From contig JAXRKN010000038.1 of assembly GCA_038502055.1 (NCBI GenBank), forward strand, positions 1,984,001 through 2,048,000: a DNA stretch of 64,000 bases, read 5' to 3'. The notes beneath the pieces were generated by a model. That model saw only the letters and a list, made by a program, of their open reading frames with translations, was not told the origin of the DNA and did no database searches. Source of the stretch: Tanytarsus gracilentus (taxonomy: Eukaryota; Arthropoda; Insecta; Diptera; Chironomidae). The number at the start of each line of letters is the position of its first letter. Position 1 is the stretch's first letter. Both the position numbers and the translations under genes were made by a program. Shown piece by piece: positions 13,398 through 23,357 of the stretch.

Positions 13398-13992
13398 TTT
13401 TTCTAGAACTGAAAAAAAGAGATTGTGAAATTTTCAATTAACTAAATTGCTCAAGAAATTTATACTAATCACACTCAATTATGATTTAACTACATGCCTG
13501 TTAAAGTTCCAACTCTGAAGAAGGAAGAAATTCAATCTGCTGACTGGTGAATTTATTATTTTTTCTTGACCGATTTTTTCACACTTTTGTTTTTGTTTTG
13601 AAATTAAAGGAACGTTGTGAAGTTGTGTGCAAGTTATTTTAAAAAAATTAAGACAGTTTGAAGGTTAAATATTTAAATTCACTATTTTAAATTAATCAAT
13701 TGGATATTTGGATATGAATATTTGATTTTAAATAAATTCTGTTTAAAAAAAAGATTTTAAATTCTGTTAATGTTTTTTAAAATATTTAGTTAAATTTGCT
13801 TGCAAATTAATCAACATAGAATTTAGAAATAATTATTCACTTTTATTAAAACGAAATTTAAAATTAGTGCTTTGAGAATATTTTAATTTAAGAAAAAAAT
13901 TTAATGAAAATAATTTATTTTTATATCAACTTTTTAGCGGTACACAAAAATTAAAATTCACAAAAATGTTAAATCCGTTATTTTTAATTATG
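13398..13992. other. Upstream region of adp
   Basis: A+T-rich intergenic sequence in which the adp promoter should lie. No clear TATA box was found and no coding potential is seen. Confidence 0.4.
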
Positions 13993-14131
13993 AAGCTCTC
14001 ACACCTAAAATTTTTAAGTTAAAAATTATAAAAACGAATATTATTGCTGTTAATTAAATACTTTATTTAATTAACAGCAATAATATTCGTTTTTATAATT
14101 TTTAACTTAAAAATTTTAGGTGTGAGAGCTT
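13993..14131. repeat. Near-perfect hairpin palindrome, 68-bp arms, 3-nt loop
   Basis: 13993-14060 is the exact reverse complement of 14064-14131, with only CTT (14061-14063) between them. I checked the arms base by base and found no mismatch. The outer end of the right arm is followed by an 18-bp tandem near-copy (TTAGGTGTGAGAGCTTAG, then TTAGGTGTGTGAGCTTAG). It lies about 190 bp upstream of the odorant receptor start. No flanking target-site duplication was seen, so a transposon origin is not shown; a template-switch event or an assembly artefact are alternatives. Confidence 0.9.
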
Positions 14132-14319
14132 AGTTAGGTGTGTGAGCTTAGTGTTATTTATAATTTTTCTAGTTTAAAATTTTAAATTTATGGGTGAATT
14201 ATTAATTTCTTAAATTATTGAATGGTTAAAAAAGTTTTCTTTTAAGGGTAATTTGTCAATTTTATGTAATTTAGTCTCTCAATTAAATAATTAAACTTTT
14301 CTTTAGTTCGATTATATAA

Positions 14320-15519
14320 ATGAAGTTCCACTCGAAATTATTCTTAAAAAGTTTTATTAAGTTGAAAAATCTCAGAGAGTTGACACACGATTCAATTTCG
14401 ATGGAGCTTTTATTTGAAAAGTGGTTCAACATTTTAAAATCAATTGGAATCATTATTGCCAGGAAAGATCCGTTGAAACAAAAAATCACTGGAATTTTTT
14501 TTCGTATATTTTTCATTGAAATCATGCTGATTTTTCAGTTGATATACTTGAAAGAAGTTAAGGATCTTTTGGATTTTACTAAATTGCTAAGCACAATGAG
14601 CACTTACATTTCATACGCCGTTAAAGCTATGAATGTAATTTATCAGGCTAAAGAGATTGAGGAACTGGTTGAATCTATGAAATCTGAATTAAATGAATAC
14701 GACTTTGATGAAAAATTTCAACGTAGAATTTTGAAAGCGAAAAATATTTTTAATCTTCTATGGATTTCTGCATTGGTGACCACATTTTTTGGAGGATTTG
14801 TTCCATTTTTCTCACATGAGTTAGCTTATAAAATGTGGTTTCCCTTCGATCTCAACAATCCGATTTTATTTTGGATGTCCGCTGGATATCAGCATATTGC
14901 AACAGTGATAGGATCATATGTGGATGCAATCTTGGAAATAACACCAGTTTTTTTCATGGCTTATTTAACTGCTATGCTTGAGCAGCTTGGTGATAAATTG
15001 GAGGATCTAGGAAAACCACGCAAATTGATTGCAAAAAAAACGGTTTCAAATTCTTCAAGCTACAATTCAAAATTAGTAAAAATTATCAAGCTGCACCAGA
15101 ACTTGATTAAAGTTGTAAAAAAGTTTGAAAGGATTTTTAACGTAACATTTTTTGTGCGCGGACTAACATCAACAATAGTTTTTTGCACATCAGCATTCTC
15201 GCTAATTGTGGTCGATGACACGTCAGTCTTTTTAAGACTTATCAGCTATATCATCCCAACCTTTGCTCAGCTTCTCATTCCATGCTATTTTGGAAATGAA
15301 ATCTCATTTCTTTCTGATCGATTAACAACGTCGCTTTTCCATTCTGAGTGGTATGAAGAAGACCAAAAGAAAATCGCTTCAACTTTCTTGGGATTTTTAA
15401 ATCGAAAAATTAAAATAAATACATTGAAAGTTTTTCAAGTTGACTTCGGAACATTCATGAAAGTTTGTAATTCAGCGTACTCGCTTTATGCTGTGTTTAA
15501 AAACATTTATCATCATTAA
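14320..15519 (+). CDS. Odorant receptor (7tm_6 family), intronless
   Basis: Single 399-aa frame of normal length for an insect odorant receptor. About seven hydrophobic segments are visible, for example GIFFRIFFIEIMLIFQLIYL, LLWISALVTTFFGGFVPFF, ITPVFFMAYLTAML, GLTSTIVFCTSAFSLIVV and YIIPTFAQLLIPCYFG. The end, FMKVCNSAYSLYAVFKN, matches the conserved C-terminal motif (TM7) of the family. Such receptors pair with Orco in the dendrites of olfactory neurons to form ligand-gated cation channels. Most insect Or genes have introns near the 3' end, so an uninterrupted frame is slightly unusual. The start used is the first ATG after a run of stops. Ligand unknown. A gustatory receptor is the main alternative but the C-terminal motif fits Or better. 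Confidence 0.88.
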   Translation: MKFHSKLFLKSFIKLKNLRELTHDSISMELLFEKWFNILKSIGIIIARKDPLKQKITGIFFRIFFIEIMLIFQLIYLKEVKDLLDFTKLLSTMSTYISYAVKAMNVIYQAKEIEELVESMKSELNEYDFDEKFQRRILKAKNIFNLLWISALVTTFFGGFVPFFSHELAYKMWFPFDLNNPILFWMSAGYQHIATVIGSYVDAILEITPVFFMAYLTAMLEQLGDKLEDLGKPRKLIAKKTVSNSSSYNSKLVKIIKLHQNLIKVVKKFERIFNVTFFVRGLTSTIVFCTSAFSLIVVDDTSVFLRLISYIIPTFAQLLIPCYFGNEISFLSDRLTTSLFHSEWYEEDQKKIASTFLGFLNRKIKINTLKVFQVDFGTFMKVCNSAYSLYAVFKNIYHH

Positions 15520-15971
15520 ATGCGTCAATTTAAACTTCAATTTTTTTTAAAAAGTTTAAAATTGAGCTCAAAAAAATTATAATAGTTACAAAAAAGCTCA
15601 ACATGCTTTCGAAAAGCTTTTTAAAATTCAAATTGCAATACTTTAAAATTTCTTATCAAAAATACCCGAAACAACCACAACCATAAAATAGCTGATAGCT
15701 CTCTCACTCATATCATCACTTTGCCGACATAATTTTAATTAGTGTGTTTTAATTGTGAGCTTCTCGCGCGCTCGCAAAGTCTGTTGAGAGTTCAGTTCCT
15801 TTTGCCTGTTCGAATTGAGAACATTGTTTTTGAAGCTTCTTGAAGATTGCAAAATCACATGCATAATAAGTAGATTATCAAGAAGAGATAATTAAGGAAT
15901 TTTTTCAAAATCTGTGCATAATTTTATGAAATAATTGTTGTGTAAGAGAAAAAAATATTTAATTGCAAGAT
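15520..15971. other. Promoter and 5' UTR region of the monocarboxylate transporter
   Basis: Short intergenic stretch between the odorant receptor stop and the transporter start. A TCAGTT initiator-like motif near 15793 (gagttcagttcc) lies about 180 bp before the ATG and could mark the start of transcription. No TATA box was seen. Confidence 0.35.
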
Positions 15972-18900
15972 ATGGATAAGAAGGTAATCAATCACCCCTC
16001 TATTGAACTATATGTTGTGTATGGACTTTATTTAAGTGTGAAATTGATTAATTGTGGAAGTGAGAAGTTAGAGGTCACCGAAAATTTAATGCTATCAGGG
16101 AAAGTAAAATAATTTTTGATAAAGCACCGCATGAGTCGTGTGCGAGTGTAGAACTTTGATATGTTTTGTAGCATTTTGACATCGAGCGTGTTTAAATAGA
16201 CACACTCAAATCGCTTATCAATAAAAAAAACAAGATGGGTCTGCAAACGGCGTTGCCATTTCCAATAGCTCCGCATAGATTAGTACGCTACTCCGTTGCA
16301 ATGGGCATTAGTGGCACTCTTGGTTAATCATGATGGACATTCCTCAAAAATCGTCAGTGTCAATCGATTCCTGATGCAATGACGAGTTCAACGACATACA
16401 TGAAGCCAAAGTTCTGAAAAATGGACATTAGTGGCACTCCTGGCCGACCATGATCGACATTCCTCAAAAATCTTCAATGTCAATCGATTCCCGATGCAAT
16501 GACGAGTTCAACGACATACATGAAGCCATAGTTCTAAAAAAATGGACATTAGTGGCACTCCTGGCCGGCCCTGATGGACATTCCTCAAAAATCGTCAGTG
16601 TCAATCGATTCCCGATGTAATGACGAGTTCAACGACATACATGAAGCCATAGTTCTGAAAAATGGACATTAGTGGCACTCCTGGCCGGCCATGATGGACA
16701 TTCCTCAAAAATCGTCAGTGTCAATCGATTCCCGATGTAATGACGAGTTCAACGACATACATGAAGCCATAGTTCTGAAAAATGGACATTAGTGGCACTC
16801 CTGGCCGGCCATGATGGACATTCCTCAAAAATCGTCAGTTCCATTCGATTCCTGGTCAAATTACGAGTTCAACGACATACATGAAGCCATATAAGAGAAA
16901 ATTTGTATGAAAAAGGCCATTTTTGCACTCAGGGACGGTCCTTGAAGGGTCGTACCTCAAAACTAAATACTTCTTGCACAACTAGAGCCAAAACCCGATC
17001 TTTAGTCACAAACCCGACTCAAATCCGACCAGCCGTTCTTGAGATATGGCGTTCACTAAGATCGTGAGAAAGTGAGAAAGTGAGAAAGTGAGAAAGTAAG
17101 AAAGTAAGATGACTTAAATGGCTCTAACTCCTCGTAGGATCAACCGATTTCAAATCTGTTTTCGCCAGTTTGTAGGATTTGACTAGGCCTATCATTTGAG
17201 TATATGTTTTGATATTGCACAATGTAATGTCTTGGCACTAGGGGTCGAAAACAGGTTTTGGAAAAATCCAAAATTAATATATAGCGGAGCTATAATTACG
17301 CACTCCATATCACCGAAAAATAAAATCTTGTTCTCAATGAAGTGTGACATGCTTTTTAACAAGTACCTTGAACAAATTCAATTTTTCAACGACATAACTT
17401 TTACCTTATCGGAAATAATTTTTTTATCTTATAATTCTCGAAAAAAATAGTCTTGAAATCAATCGCATTCGCCTCGTGAATTTGATAATATTTTTTCAAG
17501 TTGATTTTCAATTAATGCGTTAGAAACAGCTGACATCCCCCAATTACTAAGTGATTAATTAAAAAGCTTCTTGTTGAGAGGAAAAAATTAATTTTTTCCC
17601 ATTCATGTGATAAAGAAAATTCTCTCATGTGATACGCAATGCAGTGCTCCACATAACAATGTGTGTCTACAATGAGTGATAAATGTCTAATGAACTTTGA
17701 AAGCTCGATGATTCATTAAATGATTGTTTGTAGCGGCGCGATGATAATCGTGAAGAGTTGAATGCAGAGGAGGCAACTAAACTCACAATTGAGTTGCAGG
17801 AAGATAATAAAAATGACACAGCTGTCACTTATAGCCCTCCAGATGGTAAGTTGTTTATATTTTTTTAATAATATTGATACATTTTTGACGAAACTTTTCT
17901 CTCCCACTGTAAACTTGTGTAGGGGGCTATGGATGGGTTAGTAATTATTATTCTCTCATTTTTTATCATTTAACATGAGTGTGTGAAAAATTAGCTAATT
18001 TTTTTGCGTAACCAATTTATACGTTTATAAAATATAAGTTACTGTAAGTCTGACTGACTTAGCTTTATGGCGGTCATAAACTTCTTAATGCAGCACAGGA
18101 GGTCTGAAGTTATTTTTTTTCTCTGATAAGAATTTTTTATTACCCTCTTAAAAGTGATTTTAATTTTAAATGGTTTAATTTTTTAGTTTAACTGCACTGA
18201 AATTTTTTCACTCACTCATCAAAAAAACTTAATCATTTCTTAATTTCCACCCACTTTTAAAATTATTCAAGGTTATTGTAGCCGCTTCCTTTCTTTGCAA
18301 CTGCATTGTGGACGGAATTGTTTATTCCTTTGGATTTTTCTTAAATTCCCTTTCGACACACTTCGGAACCGATCAAGCTACAATGACTTTTGCGGGGAGT
18401 CTTCTCTCCGGTGTTTACATGTGTGTTGGTATAAAGAAAATTTTGACTTGATTAAATCTATGAAATATATAATGTGCCGACTTCTTTAGGACCCATTGTC
18501 TCTGCATTGGCAAATAAATTTGGATGTAGGGCTGTGACTATAGCGGGAAGTTTTGTGGCGAGCACGGCATTCACTCTAAGCACAATTGCACCAAATTACG
18601 CCACATTTTTGATAAGTTATGGCGTTTTGGGAGGTCTCGGCTTTGGAATGATTTATTTGCCGGCTGTCGTGTTCGTAGGCTACTATTTTGAGAAAAAGAG
18701 ATCACTAGCTACAGGTATCGCTGTTTGTGGCAGCGGTTTTGGTGCCTTTATCTTTTCACCAATATGCGAAAATCTTCTCGCCATTTTTGGATCATGGAGA
18801 AGCGCAAATCTTGTGCTCGCTTGCATTATTCTTTTGTGCATAATTTGCGGAGGTAAAATTTCACAAAAATTTCAATTTTAAAAAATTATTTTATAATTCT

Positions 18901-20060
18901 CATTCAGCTCTTATGAAACCACTTGAATTTCCTGATGCCACCGATTCTGAAATGAAAACTCTCAATGCCGATCCGGGTGTGAATTCAAATCTTCATATTG
19001 ATAAAATTGCCCATACAACACCATTACCGACTATTGATGAATCAAACCACCAAGACAATTCATGTAATAGAAGCATGCAAAATCTTAAGATTGAAAATTC
19101 CCAAAGGAATCGCTTGAATTCAGAACCAGATGTCGGAAATTTTAGACATCGAAAATTTTCCGAATCGGGCTTGAAAAACTCACGTGGAGATCTCGACAAA
19201 AAAGTTCCGGTGATGATCAGAAAGGATATTTACTATTCCGGATCCATTCAAAATTTAAAAGAGTTTCAATCACAAAAATCTTTACAAGCTTACCGAGGCT
19301 CAAATGCTTCACTTAACAGACGAGGCAGTCGATTTGAGAATCAAGTTGATGCTAAGAAATCTTCGAACTCAATCATTGACTTTAGTTTGCTGACCAATCC
19401 TGTTTTTGTAATGCTTGCAATTTCAAATCTTTTTGGTAAGTTTACAAAATTAAAATTAAAGAATAATTAATAAATTTTTTTACTAGGCATGGCTGCATTG
19501 TTCGTGCCATTTTTCTATATGCCGAAAGCTGCTGAACATAATGTAAGCAAATTAAATTTTTTTTAAATTAAAAATTATTTTAAGTTTGGTTTAAATTTCA
19601 GGGTGTAGAAAATTCTTCGTACCTCATCTCAATTATTGGACTAACAAATATTTTCGCTCGTATTGGTTGCGGGTTTCTCGCTGATTTTCCACAAGTCAAT
19701 TCACTTCTCTTCAACAATCTCTGCCTTGTCTTGTGTGCCGTATCAACATACGTTATTTCACTGTGTTCAGGATTTGGTGCTTATGCGGCCGTGAGTGTAG
19801 CTTTTGGAATTGGGCTCGCCGGCTACATGTCACTCACTTCAATTATTCTCGTCGATCTTCTTGGCCTTGATAAGCTTACAAACGCTTTTGGACTGCTCAT
19901 TTTATTCCGTGGAACTGCTGCAATTTTTGGAGCTCCTTTGATTGGAATGTTGAGTGATTCATCGAGTATATCGCCCTTTGTAATTGCGGGAATTCTTTTT
20001 GCTTTTGCCGCTCTATTTTCATTCCTAGCGCCAGTCGCTGCAAAGTTTAAAAAATCTTGA
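15972..20060 (+). CDS. SLC16-family monocarboxylate transporter (MFS)
   Basis: Eight exons join in phase to 566 aa: 15972-15983, 17734-17845, 17923-17936, 18272-18428, 18490-18852, 18908-19435, 19487-19542 and 19602-20060. The first coding exon is only 12 nt (MDKK) and the third only 14 nt. The join restores the hallmark of the family, PPDGGYGW, at the start of TM1 (usual form DGGWGW). Also present are YYFEKKRSLATGIAVCGSG (TM4-5) and ARIGCGFLADF with the TM8 arginine. A long Ser/Asn-rich cytosolic loop (exon 6) separates the two six-helix halves. Members carry lactate, pyruvate, ketone bodies or related small acids across the plasma membrane, usually with a proton; the exact substrate cannot be read here. 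Intron 1 holds the 120-bp tandem repeats. I do not assign a Drosophila orthologue. Confidence 0.9.
16307..16892. repeat. Five tandem copies of a 120-bp repeat
   Basis: Units begin ATTAGTGGCACTC at 16307, 16427, 16548, 16668 and 16788, a period of 120-121 bp. Inner copies are nearly identical; the first and last are more diverged and the last breaks off after GAAGCCATA. The array lies in intron 1 of the monocarboxylate transporter. The flanking sequence to about 17450 has no coding sense and may belong to the same repeat family. Tandem repeats near 120 bp are known in some chironomids, but no homology is claimed. Confidence 0.92.
17064..17109. repeat. 8-bp minisatellite (GTGAGAAA)n
   Basis: Four copies of GTGAGAAA followed by one GTAAGAAA and a partial GTAAG copy. 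It sits in the transporter intron, downstream of the 120-bp array. Each unit looks like a 5' splice site core (GTGAG or GTAAG), which may create decoy donors. Confidence 0.85.
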
Positions 20061-20161
20061 AATTATTTTTAGATTAGTAAAATAAAAAATTTATAAATTT
20101 GAAAACATTAAAGCTCATAAAATTTTTATTGTTTGCATTAAAATGAAAATTAGATCATGAG

Positions 20162-20196
20162 TATTTAAAGCTTGTCAGCACTTCAAACTTTCAGTC
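20162..20196 (+). promoter_or_regulatory. TATA box and initiator of secreted peptide 1
   Basis: TATTTAAA at 20162 and TCAGTC at 20191 are 31 bp apart (first T to initiator A), the normal insect core-promoter spacing. They lie 25-60 bp before the ATG at 20220. Confidence 0.55.
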
Positions 20197-20219
20197 AAAA
20201 CAAATTTAAAAGTTTTAGA

Positions 20220-20387
20220 ATGAAGTTGAGGAAAATATTTTTCATAATTTTATTGCTTATTTTTCTGACGATTGCAAGTGCGACATTTCAAAATCAATGT
20301 GGACGAAAGGGAAATAACGGACGTCCAAACAGAGGAGGTCGAACGAAAACAACGACGACTGAAGCCTCATTAAATTCTGATGAATAA
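20220..20387 (+). CDS. Small secreted single-Cys peptide 1
   Basis: 55-aa precursor. Residues 1-21 (MKLRKIFFIILLLIFLTIASA) form a clear signal peptide. The mature part, about 34 aa, has one cysteine in NQCGRKGNNGRPNRGGR, then a Thr run and an acidic end. It is Gly/Asn/Arg-rich and basic. In-frame codons upstream of 20220 are not preceded by an ATG. The gene is intronless and is the first of five similar-sized genes in a row on the same strand. I do not recognise the family. Secretion is well supported; the function is unknown, and an antimicrobial, cuticular, salivary or reproductive role would all be guesses. Confidence 0.7.
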   Translation: MKLRKIFFIILLLIFLTIASATFQNQCGRKGNNGRPNRGGRTKTTTTEASLNSDE

Positions 20388-20537
20388 AAAAAATATCAAC
20401 GATAGTAAAAACAAATCCAGCCTTGAACTTTAAATATGACAAAATAAAAAAACTGCATGCGTGAACGTTCACCATAATCGCTATCACCGCTCAATTTAAT
20501 TTTAGATTTTTTTCCTTTGTTTCGTTGATAGAATTTG

Positions 20538-20571
20538 TATAAAATAAATCAACAGATGGCAATATTCAATG
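20538..20571 (+). promoter_or_regulatory. TATA box and initiator of secreted peptide 2
   Basis: TATAAAAT at 20538 and TCAATG at 20566 are 30 bp apart, matching a TATA-initiator core promoter. The start codon follows at 20598. Confidence 0.55.
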
Positions 20572-20597
20572 TCATTCGTAATCAAAAATTATAAAAT

Positions 20598-20855
20598 ATG
20601 AAAATTCTTTTCGCTCTCACGATCTTTGTTCTCGTTGCGTGCGCGGTAAGAAGAAAAAAATATATTTTTGATAAGAGTTTGAAATTATTTTAAAATAATT
20701 TAATTTAATTTATTTTTCAAAAGCTCTCACTTCGATCTTCCAATGAAAAATATTTAATGGCACCCGGACGCCAGGCAAGCGCAGCATGCAATGGACAACA
20801 AGGTGGAAGACCTGCAAATTTTACAACACCAAGAACTAATACAACAGCTGGATAA
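20598..20855 (+). CDS. Small secreted single-Cys peptide 2
   Basis: Two exons, 20598-20645 and 20724-20855, in phase 0, give 59 aa. Exon 1 is almost exactly the signal peptide (MKILFALTIFVLVACA), an arrangement typical of small secreted peptides. The mature part contains one cysteine in ASAACNGQQGGRPANF and ends in a Thr/Asn-rich tail. The C-NGQQGGRP pattern resembles CGRKGNNGRP of the preceding gene, which suggests common descent. Two Asn-x-Thr sites (NFT, NTT) could be glycosylated. Function unknown. Confidence 0.7.
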
Positions 20856-21015
20856 TATTTTAAAAATTTAACGGCCATTTCTGATTAAAATGTTTTAAAT
20901 TGTATCTAAAAGCAATTTTCAATAAATATCCAAAAAAGTGTGCAAAGCAAATTGATTGTCTAAAAAGAATCATTAATTTTTATTCGATGTTTAATTTGCG
21001 TAACGTGTGGAGCTT

Positions 21016-21046
21016 TATAAAGGTTTAAGATAATTCACAATCATTT
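21016..21046 (+). promoter_or_regulatory. TATA box of secreted peptide 3
   Basis: TATAAAGG at 21016 with TCATTT (21041) or TCACAA (21035) as possible initiators; the start codon follows at 21064. Confidence 0.5.
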
Positions 21047-21063
21047 CATTACATTTTGAAGCC

Positions 21064-21394
21064 ATGAATAACACACATCGAGTGTTAGTTTTGACAATTC
21101 TTACTGTCGCTCTCCTTTTTATCTTTATAGATGGAGCACCTCAATGTGGTATGTAAAAATTTTAAATTATTTTTATTAAATAATTCAACTCTAATTATTT
21201 TTAATATCTAAGGAGGTCGAGGAGGTGGCCTTGGAGGTGGTTTTGGAGGCAATGTCTTACTGCCAAATGGAAGTGTCTTTAACATTTTCACGCAAACCAT
21301 CGTTCCTGGATTGACAGCAGCAAACTTGACAGGCAACGTGTTTACAAACAACCCTCAAATTGATGCACGAACTGGCGCCGTAACAACTGGTTAA
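21064..21394 (+). CDS. Small secreted Gly-rich single-Cys peptide 3
   Basis: Exons 21064-21148 and 21213-21394 join inside a Gly codon and give 88 aa. Residues 1-25 are a signal peptide or anchor (VLVLTILTVALLFIFIDGA). The mature chain starts near APQCGGRGGGLGGGFGG with the only cysteine, then reads NVLLPNGSVFNIFTQTIVPGLTAANLTGNVFTNN. The second half resembles the next gene (PGVFGNASGIFFNGT), while the CGG start resembles the other members, so this peptide links the two forms in the cluster. Function unknown. Confidence 0.72.
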
Positions 21395-21539
21395 AATTTG
21401 TTTTTGTTGACTTTAAACAAAATTTGTTCAAATAAAAAAAAACTTGATCGATCATAAAAATAATTTTGTTCAAATTTATTGACTTAATGGTGTAGAACAT
21501 TTTGATAAAATTATGAAATTAGTGATCAAGTTTGACACC

Positions 21540-21797
21540 ATGAAGTTACACGTAATTCTATTTGTGCTCGTAATTTCTCATAATTTCACTGGAACATTTG
21601 GAAGGCATTCAATGGAGAGAGGTCACCGCTTGAGATACGATCCTCGAATGAATCCGTCATTTCCACCCGTTGGAACTTTAAATAATTTGCAAATTCAGGC
21701 GAACAATACAATTCTTAACACCCTTACGAACACTTTGTTACCTGGTGTATTTGGAAATGCAAGCGGAATTTTTTTCAATGGAACAATTTTAGGATAA
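21540..21797 (+). CDS. Small secreted peptide 4, Cys-free
   Basis: Single exon, 85 aa from the ATG at 21540 (an upstream in-frame ATG at 21513 would add nine residues before the signal peptide and is less likely). Signal peptide MKLHVILFVLVISHNFTGTFG. The mature part is basic at first (RHSMERGHRLRYDPR), then Asn/Thr-rich with NTLLPGVFGNASGIFFNGTIL, similar to the end of the preceding gene. There is no cysteine. Several Asn-x-Ser/Thr sites are present. Probably a diverged tandem paralogue of peptide 3. Function unknown. Confidence 0.68.
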   Translation: MKLHVILFVLVISHNFTGTFGRHSMERGHRLRYDPRMNPSFPPVGTLNNLQIQANNTILNTLTNTLLPGVFGNASGIFFNGTILG

Positions 21798-21921
21798 TTT
21801 TGTGTAATTTAATTTAATAAAAAAAGATAAATGGATTTTAATGCAAATTGACTCTTTAATGTCAAATCAATTTTCCGAGTTAAATTATGAAAGTGTCAGT
21901 GGACCATGAATTAACTTTTGG

Positions 21922-21958
21922 TATAAAATGATAGTGATATTGCAGATAAAGTTCAGTG
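21922..21958 (+). promoter_or_regulatory. TATA box and initiator of secreted peptide 5
   Basis: TATAAAAT at 21922 and TCAGTG at 21953, 33 bp apart (T to initiator A). The start codon follows at 21981. Confidence 0.6.
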
Positions 21959-21980
21959 TTAATCCGTGAAAGCATCTAAA

Positions 21981-22283
21981 ATGGCAAAAATTTTGATTAA
22001 TATTTTTATTATTGCTGTCATTTTGGCAATCATCGTAGAAGGTGTTAAAAAATCATCGGAAGAAAAGGATGAAAAGAAAGCATCAAATGCTGCTAAACCA
22101 TTAGCCGCAGCAGCTGCTAAGGATTCAGGTTCTTCTACCACTAATGCACCCACTACAGTCCTTCCTAAAAAGAGTCAGTATCAAAAAGTTTCTTAAAATA
22201 AATTAATTTATTGAAACAATTTTTCAGAGCGAGAAATTTCAAATTTAAGATGCGGTGGAAACAACACTGTAAACCCACAATAA
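21981..22283 (+). CDS. Small secreted single-Cys peptide 5
   Basis: Hydrophobic N-terminus (ILINIFIIAVILAIIVEG), then a Lys/Glu-rich and Ala-rich stretch and a Thr/Pro-rich stretch. Unspliced, the frame ends at 22196 (71 codons). A donor after 22173 (GTCAGT) and an acceptor at 22226-22227 (tttttcag) join in phase to a second exon 22228-22283, giving 82 aa that ends REISNLRCGGNNTVNPQ. I prefer the spliced form because it supplies the same lone-Cys CGGNN motif seen in the neighbours. The start at 21981 is the first ATG after the initiator. Function unknown. Confidence 0.6.
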
Positions 22284-22758
22284 TCTGATTTTATTTTTTG
22301 GACATTTTTAACCGATCAGGGACACTATGTTACCGTTAAAATTTCAATTTCCTCATCCATTTTTCCCATACAATGGGTTTGATTTTCTCTAAATATTTTA
22401 TTTTAATTATTAAAAGCATGTCAAAAATTGCAAGGAAAATAAAAAAGTTTCAGAATTTTATTAAATCGTTTTGTTGATCATTTTTAAAAAAACTAAATAA
22501 AAATCTAGAAAACTTAAATTTCAAATGAAACAAATTGTAATTCTCGGAGAATAATTCTTAAATTATTGTGAGTGAACCACGTGGATTTTATTCAAGAAAT
22601 AGAATTATCAGAGAGAACTTTTGAGTACCTGCTTACGAAAAGAGAATTGGTGAGATTGTTTTGCCGTGTTTGAAACTTTATTTAGTCAAATTTTTTCAAT
22701 TCAGGAACAGAATCGTGTTTTAATTCAAATCTAACTAAATATAAGTTAATTTAATAAA
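22284..22758. other. Intergenic
   Basis: A+T-rich spacer between the peptide cluster and the acidic orphan; nothing recognised. Confidence 0.5.
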
Positions 22759-23357
22759 ATGGATTCACCTTCAAGTCCCTTTTCTGATGACGATGATTCA
22801 TTTTTAACTTGGGAGAAAATCTGTGAGCTTTCATACCCTAAAGTTGATGCATTTGTTGATTTAACAGCGTCATCAGATGATGAGTTAATAGAAGGATCAT
22901 ATGCAGCAAGTGCCGATAATGAAGCAACTAAAATCAACGACACCATCTTGTATGAGAAATTTGAGAACTCTGTTGAAGAATACAATTCGCCTCTGCCTGG
23001 TAGTTGTAATTATCTAAAAAACAGATTGGATCCAAATTCAGCTATCTGCAATTTAAATGACACACTGGAAGCTGTCGAATACATTCTTGCTCAGAGTAAA
23101 AATGCAGCTGATGAAACGGAAAAATTGGAGCAAGTGTCATCCGTGACTCTCGTGTCTACTTCTGACGAGTCAAGCGATACATCATTACTTGAATCAGTTT
23201 GTAGTGTGGAGAGTGACCTTGACGAGGTATTTGAAAAGCAAGTGGATGGAGTCGTGGACAGCTCTCAAACAAAATGCCCACGCAAAACTGGTAAGAGATT
23301 AAAATTTAAATTTAATATCGATTCGATTCTCCATAATTTTTTTTATTTTTAGGTTGA
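22759..23357 (+). CDS. Acidic Ser-rich orphan protein
   Basis: Frame from ATG 22759. A donor at 23291 (GTAAGA) and an acceptor at 23351-23352 join to a second exon that immediately supplies Gly and a TGA, giving 178 aa; without splicing it would be 197 aa with a Phe/Tyr-rich A+T tail. Acidic and Ser-rich throughout, with repeated SSDDE-like clusters that resemble casein kinase 2 sites and a weak helix around NLNDTLEAVEYILAQ. The end is basic (KCPRKTG). No signal peptide, membrane segment or known domain. Probably intracellular, possibly nuclear. Not recognised. Confidence 0.6.

Noticed and set aside
16307..16892. Possible CRISPR-like repeat array
   Set aside because: Units are contiguous 120-bp copies without unique spacers, and the setting is eukaryotic intronic DNA.
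20220..22283. Classification of the peptide cluster as toxins or defensins
   Set aside because: The mature chains have one Cys or none, so no disulfide scaffold of those families can form.
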